Shown here: in pieces, positions 1 through 7,468 of the stretch | Layout of the letters: the number at the start of each line of letters is the position of its first letter | Position numbering within the stretch: position 1 is the first letter of the stretch | From: Oscillospiraceae bacterium | Lineage (GTDB): Bacteria; Bacillota; Clostridia; Saccharofermentanales; Saccharofermentanaceae | Direction of reading: 5' to 3' | NCBI GenBank assembly: GCA_902780785.1 | Contig: CACZGS010000014.1 | Location: 1-42,815 of the forward strand | DNA: 42,815 nucleotides | Notes under the pieces: model-generated | What the model saw: only the letters and a program-made list of their open reading frames with translations | Databases searched by the model: none | Told to the model about the DNA's origin: nothing | Translations under genes and position numbers: made by a program

Positions 1-2
1 CT

Positions 3-1526
3 CGTAACCTCGATACACTCCTTCACCCTCAGTTCGATCCCGCCGCTCTTAAGGCTGCAGAGGCAATCGGCAAGGGCCTTGGCGCTTCTCCGGGAGCTGC
101 TTGCGGTAAGATCGTATTCACAGCTGACGATGCAGTAGCTTGGCACGACAGAGGAGAGAAGGTAGTCCTCGTAAGACTCGAGACATCTCCTGAAGATATC
201 ACAGGTATGAAGGCTGCTGAGGGTATCCTTACAGTACGTGGCGGTATGACATCACACGCTGCAGTTGTTGCACGTGGTATGGGTGAGTGCTGCGTATCCG
301 GATGCGGCGACATCGCTATGGACGAAGCTAACAAGAAGTTCACTCTCGCAGGCAAGACATTCAAGGAAGGCGACATCATCTCCCTTGACGGTTCTACAGG
401 TAAGATCTATGACGGTGCTATCGCTCAGGTAGACGCAGATCCTAACAACGGTTATTTCGGCCGCATCATGAAGTGGGCTGACGAGTTCAAGAGACTCGAA
501 GTACGTACAAACGCTGATACACCTAACGATGCTAAGAAGGCTCGTGAGCTCGGTGCTGAAGGTATCGGTCTCTGCCGTACAGAGCACATGTTCTTCGGTG
601 AAGGCAGAATCGATGCATTCCGCGAAATGATCTGCTCCGACACAGTTGAGGAGCGTGAGGCTGCACTCGAGGTTATCCTCCCTATGCAGCAGTCCGACTT
701 CGAAGCTCTCTATGAGGCACTCGAGGGACATCCTGTTACGATCAGATTCCTTGACCCGCCGCTTCACGAATTCGTTCCTACAGAAGAAGCTGACATCAAG
801 GCTCTCGCTGACAAGAAGGGCAAGTCTGTTGAGGACATCAAGACACTTATCTCTTCTCTCCACGAGTTCAACCCTATGATGGGTCACAGAGGATGCCGTC
901 TCGCAGTTACATATCCTGAGATCGCTAAGATGCAGACAAGAGCAGTTATCCGCGCTGCTATCAACGTTAATGCTAAGCATCCCGACTGGAACGTAACACC
1001 TGAGATCATGATCCCTCTCGTTTGCGAGATCAAGGAGCTCATTAACGTTAAGAAGGTCGTAGTTGCAGTTGCTGACGAAGAGATCAAGGCAGCAGGCGTC
1101 AACATGAACTACAAGGTTGGTACAATGATCGAGATCCCTCGTGCTGCTCTTACAGCTGACGAGATCGCTAAGGAAGCTGAGTTCTTCTGCTTCGGTACAA
1201 ACGACCTCACACAGATGACATTCGGTTTCTCCAGAGACGACGCAGGCAAGTTCCTCACAGCTTACTATGAGTCCAAGATCTTCGAGTCCGATCCGTTCGC
1301 TCGTCTCGACCAGAACGGCGTAGGTAAGCTCATGAAGATGGCTATCGAGAACGGTAAGGCAGTTCGTCCTGACCTCCACATCGGTATCTGCGGCGAGCAC
1401 GGCGGCGACCCGACATCCGTAGAGTTCTGCGATGAGATCGGCCTCGACTACGTATCCTGCTCACCTTTCCGTGTACCGATCGCACGTCTTGCTGCTGCAC
1501 AGGCTGCAATCAAGCACAAGGCTTAA
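3..1526 (+). CDS. ppdK: Pyruvate, phosphate dikinase (C-terminal part, 5' end outside window)
   Basis: PPDK interconverts pyruvate + ATP + Pi and PEP + AMP + PPi in the cytoplasm and is common in anaerobic glycolysis. The open frame runs off the left edge and gives 507 residues, about the last 60% of a roughly 875-residue enzyme. Visible are the phospho-histidine domain with GGMTSHAAVVARG (catalytic His codon at 255-257) and the PEP/pyruvate TIM barrel with GTMIEIPRAAL, FCFGTNDLTQMTFGFSRDD and the C-terminal ICGEHGGDP (catalytic Cys codon at 1389-1391). The N-terminal ATP-grasp domain is missing only because of the window edge. Codon use is strongly biased (CTC, CGT, GGT, AAG), as expected of a highly expressed gene; this bias also creates a long meaningless antisense frame. 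A strong terminator follows. Confidence 0.97.
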   Translation, partial: RNLDTLLHPQFDPAALKAAEAIGKGLGASPGAACGKIVFTADDAVAWHDRGEKVVLVRLETSPEDITGMKAAEGILTVRGGMTSHAAVVARGMGECCVSGCGDIAMDEANKKFTLAGKTFKEGDIISLDGSTGKIYDGAIAQVDADPNNGYFGRIMKWADEFKRLEVRTNADTPNDAKKARELGAEGIGLCRTEHMFFGEGRIDAFREMICSDTVEEREAALEVILPMQQSDFEALYEALEGHPVTIRFLDPPLHEFVPTEEADIKALADKKGKSVEDIKTLISSLHEFNPMMGHRGCRLAVTYPEIAKMQTRAVIRAAINVNAKHPDWNVTPEIMIPLVCEIKELINVKKVVVAVADEEIKAAGVNMNYKVGTMIEIPRAALTADEIAKEAEFFCFGTNDLTQMTFGFSRDDAGKFLTAYYESKIFESDPFARLDQNGVGKLMKMAIENGKAVRPDLHIGICGEHGGDPTSVEFCDEIGLDYVSCSPFRVPIARLAAAQAAIKHKA

Positions 1527-1560
1527 TCCTTTAGCTTAATCGCGAAAAGATAAAACCACA

Positions 1561-1593
1561 AATGCCCGGAGCAAATGCTTCGGGCATTTTTTT
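1561..1593 (+). terminator. Rho-independent terminator of ppdK
   Basis: A 12-bp stem (AATGCCCGGAGC with GCTTCGGGCATT, one G-U wobble) closes an AAAT loop at 1573-1576 and is followed by seven T residues. It lies 34 nt after the ppdK stop codon. Confidence 0.92.
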
Positions 1594-1668
1594 GCCCGCG
1601 CACACTTACTATGTTTTCGCGGTGGGGTATACCACTCCATGCAACATTTTCCTTTCTTATTCTGTAAA

Positions 1669-1674
1669 TATAGT
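1669..1674 (+). promoter_or_regulatory. Possible -10 element (TATAGT) for the lipoprotein gene
   Basis: TATAGT lies about 47 nt before the lipoprotein start, in an AT-rich stretch after the ppdK terminator. No convincing -35 is present 16-18 nt upstream. An 8-bp perfect palindrome GGTATACC at 1626-1633 lies just upstream and could be an operator or chance. Confidence 0.3.
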
Positions 1675-1720
1675 ATCCTGATAAAAACAGACAGGGAAAT
1701 AATCGGGCAAGAGAGGATAG

Positions 1721-2554
1721 ATGACCATGGGAAAGAAGATTGCGTGTCTGGCGGTAATAATGGCTTTGGCAATATCGGTTTTCGGCTGCGCGGATAAAAA
1801 GAAAGTGGAACTTACTCCGCAAATGGAAACCAACATCAAAGGTCTGATCAACATGGGTGTCTACCATGAAGTCTATACAAAATACGGACTTGAACCCGGT
1901 GTAACGGTCGATAAGATCGATGCTCAGGATGAATCGACAGACAGTTATTATAAGATTACATTCGTCGCTAAAGGTTCATATACGGTCAAGGACAGCTCGG
2001 ATGACCTTTACAGCGGCACGTTTAAGATAGACGGATATTGGGAAGCCCATGGCGGCGGAACAGGTGAATGCAAGATCTCCGAGCCCAAATGCGGCTCAAA
2101 GACTCTGCCTGAACAGAGTGTTGTTTCCGAGATTGCTGAAGTCCTAAAGACTGAAGCAACCACTACTGAAATCACAGAAAGCACATTGTATCAGCCCCTT
2201 GCCGAATATATCAGTTCAAATACCCCTGAGACGGGAAGAGTGGTGGAAAAGGTCTTCGAAAGTGACGTAAATAAAGACGGCTACCCTGATCTGTGCGTTA
2301 CCGTTTTACAGGGAAGCGGAGTAGTATCGAGCGCCATCGTGGTATATGACGTGCAGAACGGTAAGGGATACATTCTTGATGAACGCTCGACATTCGATTA
2401 CAAGATCTTAGGTGCGGCAGAAGATGTTGTTGCCGTCTGCAGAACACCTTTCGGTAAAGATGGAAAGACTTACGGCACACTTGCGATCGAAGGCGATAAA
2501 CTCGTCTTTGTCGAGAACGAGGAAATGGGAGCTACAACACCGGTAAATAACTGA
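1721..2554 (+). CDS. Secreted lipoprotein of unknown function
   Basis: The 277-residue product begins with a short basic n-region, a hydrophobic core and a lipobox ending in VFGC, so Cys23 is probably lipidated and the protein anchored outside the membrane. The mature part starts with a charged ADKKK linker. The middle contains a beta-rich segment (YKITFVAKGSYTVKDSSDD) and the last third a segment with VNKDGYPDLCVTVLQG, resembling an FG-GAP or calcium-loop-like turn. No enzymatic motif is recognised. Two in-frame ATGs (1721 and 1727) are possible; GAGAGG at 1711-1716 fits either one. It appears monocistronic, flanked by terminators. Confidence 0.85.
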   Translation: MTMGKKIACLAVIMALAISVFGCADKKKVELTPQMETNIKGLINMGVYHEVYTKYGLEPGVTVDKIDAQDESTDSYYKITFVAKGSYTVKDSSDDLYSGTFKIDGYWEAHGGGTGECKISEPKCGSKTLPEQSVVSEIAEVLKTEATTTEITESTLYQPLAEYISSNTPETGRVVEKVFESDVNKDGYPDLCVTVLQGSGVVSSAIVVYDVQNGKGYILDERSTFDYKILGAAEDVVAVCRTPFGKDGKTYGTLAIEGDKLVFVENEEMGATTPVNN

Positions 2555-2569
2555 TCAAGTTAAAGACAG

Positions 2570-2600
2570 ATGCCCGAGGCCAAGCGCTCCGGGCATTTTA
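2570..2600 (+). terminator. Rho-independent terminator after the lipoprotein gene
   Basis: ATGCCCG (2570-2576) pairs with CGGGCAT (2590-2596), extended by GGC/GCT pairs across one A-C mismatch, followed by TTTT. The outer stem has the same ATGCCCG/CGGGCAT core as the ppdK terminator. Confidence 0.8.
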
Positions 2601-2620
2601 ATTGATTTTTGCCTTTTTAT

Positions 2621-2654
2621 GCCCGTAAATTAAGCTTTTGCTTCGGGCTTTTTT
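2621..2654 (+). terminator. Second, interrupted terminator-like hairpin
   Basis: GCCCG (2621-2625) and AAGC (2632-2635) together match the unbroken right arm GCTTCGGGC (2640-2648); the left arm is interrupted by six extra bases, TAAATT. Seven T/A-rich bases beginning TTTTTT follow. It may act as a back-up terminator. Confidence 0.55.
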
Positions 2655-2745
2655 ATTCTGTGTGATATCCCGCTGCAAAACTGAAACATATATTTCCATT
2701 GAACTGAATGGTAAGATTAGAAAAATAATCAGAGGATGGTTCCCT

Positions 2746-3222
2746 ATGTTCAGAGGAATGAGACGTTTTAAGCAGCAGGTGAGTGAAGAAGAATGCATCC
2801 GTGTATTGAAGGAACAGCCTCGCGGCGTTCTTTCGATGATCGGTGATGACGGATATCCGTACGGCATTCCGCTCGATCACTGGTACTGCGAAGAAGACGG
2901 CAAACTGTATTTTCACGGTGCCAAGGAAGGCCATAAGATCGATGCGATCACGAAGTGTGACAAGGTCAGTTTCTGTGTTATGGATGAGGGTTTTCGAAAA
3001 GAAGGAGAATGGGCACTGAACATAACATCAGTCGTTGTATTTGGCAGGATAAAGCCCGTTACTGATAATGAAAAAGCCAGATTGATCGGCGAGAATCTCT
3101 GTCGCAAATTTACGGACGACGAAGAATATATCCGGCATGAACTCGAACACGCACTCCCCAGAGCGCTGTGTCTGGAGCTGATACCTGAACACATTACGGG
3201 AAAGCTGGTTAATGAAGCGTAA
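2746..3222 (+). CDS. Pyridoxamine 5'-phosphate oxidase-family (NimA-like) flavoprotein
   Basis: The 158-residue product has the fold signature of the FMN-binding split-barrel family that contains nitroimidazole-resistance (Nim) reductases: an N-terminal FRGMRRFKQQVSEEECIRVLKEQPRGVLSMIGDDGYPYGIPL segment and a central LYFHGAKEGHKIDAI strand-turn, with length typical of the family. Such proteins bind FMN (sometimes heme or F420 in relatives) and reduce small molecules in the cytoplasm; actual drug resistance cannot be inferred. The start at 2746 was chosen because AGAGGA at 2731-2736 precedes it at a good distance; a longer frame from 2638 would run through the upstream terminator. It heads a run of four closely spaced genes. 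Confidence 0.85.
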   Translation: MFRGMRRFKQQVSEEECIRVLKEQPRGVLSMIGDDGYPYGIPLDHWYCEEDGKLYFHGAKEGHKIDAITKCDKVSFCVMDEGFRKEGEWALNITSVVVFGRIKPVTDNEKARLIGENLCRKFTDDEEYIRHELEHALPRALCLELIPEHITGKLVNEA

Positions 3223-3245
3223 TATCAATGAGAGGCAAACAGAAG

Positions 3246-3671
3246 ATGATTAGATACGTTGATCAAATTACAGCGGAAGAATACATGAATCTGAGGAAAA
3301 TGGTGGGCTGGGTACAGTTCCCGCTTGAAGAGGCACAGGCGTGCATCGACAACGCATACATGGTTCAGTGTGTAAGAGATGATGATAAAGCAATTGGCGT
3401 CGTAAGGCTCCTTTGGGATGGCGGTTATATAGCTTTCCTGTCAGATGTTATAGTCGATCCTGAATATCAGGGACAGGGCATCGGAAGAAAGCTCGTTGAG
3501 GCTTGTATCAACAGGCTTAAGAAGGATATGAAGCCCGGGTATAAAGTGAAACTGACTTTGAATTCCGCAAAAGGCAAAGAACCTTTCTACGAGAAATTTG
3601 GATTCAGGGTACGCCCGAATGAAGATGCAGGACCTGCCATGGATCAGTGGTTTATTGCAGACGATGAATAA
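3246..3671 (+). CDS. GNAT family N-acetyltransferase
   Basis: This 141-residue single-domain GNAT has a clear acetyl-CoA pyrophosphate loop, EYQGQGIGRKLV, after the strand IAFLSDVIVDP, and a late YEKFGFRVRP motif typical of the fold. It would transfer an acetyl group from acetyl-CoA to an unknown amine in the cytoplasm. The start at 3246 is preferred over 3228 because GAGAGG at 3230-3235 then lies about 10 nt upstream. It follows the Nim-like gene by 23 nt and precedes two more GNAT genes, probably in one transcript. Confidence 0.88.
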   Translation: MIRYVDQITAEEYMNLRKMVGWVQFPLEEAQACIDNAYMVQCVRDDDKAIGVVRLLWDGGYIAFLSDVIVDPEYQGQGIGRKLVEACINRLKKDMKPGYKVKLTLNSAKGKEPFYEKFGFRVRPNEDAGPAMDQWFIADDE

Positions 3672-3699
3672 ATGATATTCCGGATTATGAGAGGTTAAT

Positions 3700-4152
3700 G
3701 TGTTGGTCTATAAGAATGCGGAAATAAGTGATGCAGATGTTCTAATAGAAATATATAACTCTGCGTTCTACGATGATTTCGTCCGTTACGGACAATGTCA
3801 GGCGTATGGCAAGTCCAGGGAGGAAATGGAACAGTCGATAAGGGATTATCCTAAGACCATTGCATACGATCAGGACAAGGCTGTCGGAGTTGTCTCCTGT
3901 AAAGTGGAAGAGCCTGGAAAGTACTATATCGGCTGCCTTGCAGTAGTAAAGGAAGCACAGGGACGTGGAATAGGAACGGAATTGCTGAATCATTTTATGA
4001 GTGAACATCCGGACTGGAATGAACTTACACTCGTAACGCCGAAAGATAATGAACGAAATATCAGGTTTTATACTAAGCGTTTTGGCTTTGATATCGTGGG
4101 GGAAGAAGTTGACGGAGCAGTAACGGTTCTTTGGTTTAAGCTCAGCAGATAA
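3700..4152 (+). CDS. GNAT family N-acetyltransferase (GTG start)
   Basis: The 150-residue product shows YYIGCLAVVKEAQGRGIGTELL, the strand-4/P-loop signature of GNAT enzymes, and a RFYTKRFGFDIV motif near the end. The substrate is unknown. GTG at 3700 is favoured, with GAGAGG at 3689-3694 five bases upstream; an overlapping ATG at 3698 is in another frame and does not open the gene. It is the second of three consecutive GNAT genes with gaps of 20-30 nt. Confidence 0.86.
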   Translation: MLVYKNAEISDADVLIEIYNSAFYDDFVRYGQCQAYGKSREEMEQSIRDYPKTIAYDQDKAVGVVSCKVEEPGKYYIGCLAVVKEAQGRGIGTELLNHFMSEHPDWNELTLVTPKDNERNIRFYTKRFGFDIVGEEVDGAVTVLWFKLSR

Positions 4153-4173
4153 TAGAATTGACAGGAATAGCAA

Positions 4174-4593
4174 ATGATTACGATCAGATATGTGACAAAA
4201 GAAGATAAGAAGTTCTGGTTTGAACTGGATAAGCATCTGTCTGATGAAGAATTCGAAAAGAAGGTGCGCGACAAACAAGGCTATGTGCTTCTAGAAGACA
4301 ATGAGCCTGCAGGAATACTCAGATATAATCTGTTCTGGGACAACACGCCTTTCTGCACAATGCTTTATATCAGAAAGGAAAGACAGAAAAGCGGATACGG
4401 CCGGAGCCTTATGAAATATTGGGAAGATGACATGAAGAGGCTTGGTTACGGCATGGTGCTTACCTCTACACGGGAAGATGAGGAAGCGCAGCATTTCTAC
4501 AGGAAGCTCGGATATACTGACTGCGGCAGCCTGAATATTACCTATCCGGGATTTGAACAGCCGTTGGAATTGATATTGGGCAAGGGATTATAA
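4174..4593 (+). CDS. GNAT family N-acetyltransferase
   Basis: The 139-residue protein has the GNAT core: ILRYNLFWDNTPFCTMLYIRKERQKSGYGRSLM, where QKSGYGRSL is the acetyl-CoA loop (a slightly divergent Q/R-x-x-G-x-G), and HFYRKLGYTDCG near the C-terminus. It is likely a small-molecule or protein acetyltransferase of unknown substrate. It ends the first gene run; no obvious terminator follows before the TetR promoter. Confidence 0.85.
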   Translation: MITIRYVTKEDKKFWFELDKHLSDEEFEKKVRDKQGYVLLEDNEPAGILRYNLFWDNTPFCTMLYIRKERQKSGYGRSLMKYWEDDMKRLGYGMVLTSTREDEEAQHFYRKLGYTDCGSLNITYPGFEQPLELILGKGL

Positions 4594-4632
4594 ATAGACA
4601 ATCCTCTATAAATTGTTTTTGTGCCCGGGATA

Positions 4633-4659
4633 TTGACAGTTGAAGTTCTGCGTTATAAT
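4633..4659 (+). promoter_or_regulatory. Promoter of the TetR operon
   Basis: A perfect TTGACA (4633-4638) and a perfect TATAAT (4654-4659) are separated by only 15 bp, shorter than the usual 17. The downstream gene starts at 4702. Confidence 0.6.
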
Positions 4660-4667
4660 ATAAACGC
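4650..4667. promoter_or_regulatory. Candidate TetR operator overlapping the -10
   Basis: GCGTT (4650-4654) and AACGC (4663-4667) form an inverted repeat with an 8-bp AT-rich centre, lying over the TATAAT element. The position is what one expects of autorepression by the TetR-family protein encoded next. The arms are short, so this is a suggestion. Confidence 0.4.
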
Positions 4668-4701
4668 AATTATATAATTTTGTTTATGGAAAGTGGTTCT
4701 T

Positions 4702-5289
4702 ATGGCACGTAAAACAACGATATCAAGAGAAGTTATTCTCGATGCGGCACTGAAGATGCTCATCAGAGACGGATATGCATCAGTAAATGTTAAGACACTT
4801 GCAGCAGAGATTGGATGCTCGACTCAGCCTATCGTATGGCATTTCGAGAACATGGAAGGATTAAGGCTGGCGCTCTCGGAATATGCGATGGCTTATGCTG
4901 CGAAGAAGGCTGCATCGAGTTACGAGAATAAACTTGAGAGCTTTGAATTCCTGGGCAGATCCTATGTGAAGATGGCGCTTAGAGAACCGAATCTTTTTAA
5001 GTTCCTTTATCTTGGCGAGAGTCCCATGGGCAAGCCTTATAACCTTAAGGATATCGGCAGAGCGAAGAATAAAGAGATGATCGCAATGATCGCCGATCAG
5101 ACAGGACTTAATGAAGAGCAGACGATCCGCTTTGTAAGGAATACGATCATCTATTCACACGGCATCGCAACAATGCTTGCGACGGGAGTTCTTAAGGGAA
5201 CCGAGAAAGAGATGATGCAGATGATTAACAATGCAGCTGATGCCTTCATTCTCAATGAAGGTGTCGATCCTGAGAAGATAGAGGGGTAA
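4702..5289 (+). CDS. TetR/AcrR family transcriptional regulator
   Basis: The 195-residue protein has an N-terminal TetR helix-turn-helix (ISREVILDAALKMLIRDGYASVNVKTLAAEIGCSTQPIVWHFENMEGLRLAL, residues about 6-60) with the typical alanine-rich first helix and HF-x-N-x-E-x-L after the recognition helix. The all-helical C-terminal ligand domain resembles the WHG-type TetR C-terminal family. It probably represses its own operon, including the membrane gene that begins 4 nt after its stop. The start at 4702 was chosen because GGAAAG lies about 8 nt upstream; a GTG at 4693 is too close. Confidence 0.9.
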   Translation: MARKTTISREVILDAALKMLIRDGYASVNVKTLAAEIGCSTQPIVWHFENMEGLRLALSEYAMAYAAKKAASSYENKLESFEFLGRSYVKMALREPNLFKFLYLGESPMGKPYNLKDIGRAKNKEMIAMIADQTGLNEEQTIRFVRNTIIYSHGIATMLATGVLKGTEKEMMQMINNAADAFILNEGVDPEKIEG

Positions 5290-5293
5290 TAAT

Positions 5294-5680
5294 ATGATTT
5301 CAACTGTTTGTTCAATAATAGGTGCAGTATTGCTCCTGGCAGTAGCAATAATGGAAGTTCTTCTGATAATAGGACTTCCGTTGGGAGAGTTTACGATGGG
5401 CGGAAGACATAAAGTGTTGCCGCCAATGTACAGGATATTTGCAGCTTCATCCATAATCCTTCAGCTCTTTGGAGCAGCGATGCTTCTTCAGGGCGGTGGC
5501 CTTATGAATATGTGGTTTGCAGGTAAAGTGATAAAGATCATCTGCTTTGTTTTCGCAGGCTTCTTTGCTGTAAACACGATCATGAATATAATATCTCCAA
5601 GCAAGAAAGAAAAATATGTGATGACACCGCTTGCGGCAATAGAAGCCTGCTGCTTTGCGGTAACAGCATTCTTAATGTAA
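5294..5680 (+). CDS. Small membrane protein linked to TetR regulator
   Basis: The 128-residue product has four predicted membrane segments (about residues 5-27, 46-68, 76-98 and 109-127) and no soluble domain. It follows the TetR gene by 4 nt, with GAGGGG at 5281-5286 inside the end of that gene, so the two are co-translated. TetR regulators commonly control a neighbouring membrane protein, but no transporter signature is visible here. Function unknown. Confidence 0.8.
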   Translation: MISTVCSIIGAVLLLAVAIMEVLLIIGLPLGEFTMGGRHKVLPPMYRIFAASSIILQLFGAAMLLQGGGLMNMWFAGKVIKIICFVFAGFFAVNTIMNIISPSKKEKYVMTPLAAIEACCFAVTAFLM

Positions 5681-5693
5681 TGGGGACAAATTT

Positions 5694-6455
5694 ATGATCT
5701 ATGAATTAGAAGACACATCAAAGGTTGAACAGCTTTTTGAAGGCTGGGAAATAACCCTTATATATTCATGCCTTCAGAAAGTCATGGGTACGGTATATGT
5801 TACTGATACTGAAAACCCGAGATCTGCAATGGCATTCGTCGGAGTTTTTGCCTTTGTGGCAGGAGAACCGGACAGGGAACTGGTGATGAATAAACCTGAC
5901 GGTTTTGTGGTCATGATCCCTCAGGATGAAAGATGGTCTGAGCTTATCGAAGAATGCTTCTCCGATGCACGTAAATTCACACGCTATGCCATCAGGAAAG
6001 ATACTGTTTTCGACAGGAAACATCTGGAAGAAATGGTTGCCGGACTGCCCGAAGGATATGAACTTAAAAAGATAGATTCCGATCTATATGACCTGTGTCT
6101 GCAGGATCCGGTTACATTCGATTTTGTATCCGTATTTGGAAGCAAGGAAAGGTATCTTGAGCTGGGACGCGGAATGATGATCCTTAAAGACGGAGAGTTC
6201 GTATCAGGTGCATCTTCTTATACAAGATACAAAGAGGGAATAGAGATCGAAGTGGATACTATTCCATCTGAACGCCGCAAAGGTCTTGCAAGTGCTGTAT
6301 GTGCTGCATTGATCCTTGCTTGTCTTGATGAAGGGCTTTATCCGAGCTGGGATGCGCACGATATGAATTCAGTCCAATTGTCCAGGAAATTCGGTTATGA
6401 ATTCGATCATGAGTACACGGCTTATGAGGTGTGCTCTAGCCAGAGAACACATTGA
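5694..6455 (+). CDS. GNAT acetyltransferase, two-part (PF12746-like)
   Basis: The 253-residue protein is longer than single-domain GNATs. An N-terminal half of about 125 residues (ALRKDTVFD-type segment at its end) precedes a GNAT core with EIEVDTIPSERRKGLASAVCAALI, where RRKGLAS is the acetyl-CoA loop, and NSVQLSRKFGYEFDHEYTAYEV at the end. This layout and size fit the family annotated simply as GNAT acetyltransferase, in which the N-terminal half is a degenerate second lobe. The substrate is unknown. It is 13 nt after the membrane gene and likely in the same operon. Confidence 0.82.
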   Translation: MIYELEDTSKVEQLFEGWEITLIYSCLQKVMGTVYVTDTENPRSAMAFVGVFAFVAGEPDRELVMNKPDGFVVMIPQDERWSELIEECFSDARKFTRYAIRKDTVFDRKHLEEMVAGLPEGYELKKIDSDLYDLCLQDPVTFDFVSVFGSKERYLELGRGMMILKDGEFVSGASSYTRYKEGIEIEVDTIPSERRKGLASAVCAALILACLDEGLYPSWDAHDMNSVQLSRKFGYEFDHEYTAYEVCSSQRTH

Positions 6456-6470
6456 TCAGGTAAACTGACT

Positions 6471-7103
6471 ATGAGTATTTTCGATGATGTAAATAAATGG
6501 GAGAAAGAGGAAGGCGCGAATATCTTTTCCTCGATAGTCAACGTGAGCGATCCGGTGATCCTTGATTACGGATGCGGCGCCGGCAATTATTCTTTTGCGG
6601 CCGCACATGCATTTAAGCAAAAATGCAAAGTATATGCCGTGGATATCAATAAGCAGTGCCTGGATTACGTAAGCTCCAGAACAAAAGATGAGAAGATCGG
6701 ATGCATTATTCCGGTTGAGGGAAGAGAAGATTACCGTCATGATTTTGAGGACGGATTCTTTGATATGGTTATCTATGCGGATATGTTTCACGGGGAAGAG
6801 AAAACATATAACGGACTTCACCGTTTTGTGATGATAGAGGAAGCGAAAAGAACGCTTAAAGACGGCGGTGTTCTTGCAGTTCTTCCTTTCCATTTGTCGA
6901 ATTTCAGAGATAAGGATAAAAAGAAGTGCAAGTACACTTATAAGAAACTAATAGATGAGATAACCGGATACGGTTTTAAATACATCGAGAAGGATCTTCA
7001 GGGAATACATTTCGAGAAAGTATACAGCCCTTATTACCAGAATAAGGGCGGCATAACTTTCGATGGTCTTGAGCGTGGCAAGCTATTGGTGTTTGAGAAA
7101 TAA
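6471..7103 (+). CDS. Class I SAM-dependent methyltransferase
   Basis: The 210-residue protein carries motif I VILDYGCGAGNYSFAAA, an acidic residue ending strand 2 (VYAVDINKQCLDYV), motif II-like FFDMVIYADMFHG and post-motif TLKDGGVLAVLPFH, the standard Rossmann methyltransferase order. The substrate cannot be named. It starts 15 nt after the GNAT gene and closes the operon that begins with TetR; it converges on a minus-strand gene with only 13 nt between stop codons and no clear terminator. Confidence 0.87.
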   Translation: MSIFDDVNKWEKEEGANIFSSIVNVSDPVILDYGCGAGNYSFAAAHAFKQKCKVYAVDINKQCLDYVSSRTKDEKIGCIIPVEGREDYRHDFEDGFFDMVIYADMFHGEEKTYNGLHRFVMIEEAKRTLKDGGVLAVLPFHLSNFRDKDKKKCKYTYKKLIDEITGYGFKYIEKDLQGIHFEKVYSPYYQNKGGITFDGLERGKLLVFEK

Positions 7104-7116
7104 GACCTGTTATCTG

Positions 7117-7440
7117 TCAGTTCTGGTTCGGCAGAGTTGAAAAAGCGGCTGCACAGATCACCAGGAACCAGAAGACGAAATAGACCGTATAAAAGATGGT
7201 CATTCCTATGCCTCCATACATCGCACCTTTGCAAAGTGCGGCGCTTGTCTTGATCTTCGGAGTATGCATTCCGCCGGAAGCAACGTAATCAACGATTGCT
7301 TTGTGATTGCGTGAACCTATGCATATAGCGATTATGCTTGCGATAGGAAATCCTGCGCAGATAATTCCTGTAATTGCACTCTTCATAAAGGCTGAAGCCT
7401 TCATCTCGTACTGTGGATCGATATTAATTCTGTTTTCCAT
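7117..7440 (-). CDS. Small two-helix membrane protein
   Basis: The 107-residue product has hydrophobic segments at about residues 17-40 (SAITGIICAGFPIASIIAICIG) and 73-100, separated by a polar stretch with GGMHTPKIKTSAALCKGAMYGG. The arrangement resembles small DUF4190-like proteins, but I cannot assign a family firmly. CAGGAG precedes the start. It is the last gene of a minus-strand operon, 28 nt after the leucine-rich-repeat lipoprotein gene. Confidence 0.75.
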   Translation of the reverse strand: MENRINIDPQYEMKASAFMKSAITGIICAGFPIASIIAICIGSRNHKAIVDYVASGGMHTPKIKTSAALCKGAMYGGIGMTIFYTVYFVFWFLVICAAAFSTLPNQN

Positions 7441-7468
7441 ATATTCTCCTGGTTGCTTTAGTGTCTTT

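Noticed and set aside
252..1400. Long minus-strand open frame (382 codons) opposite ppdK
   Set aside because: It is an effect of the strong codon bias of ppdK. The translation has no domain signal and there is no ribosome binding site.
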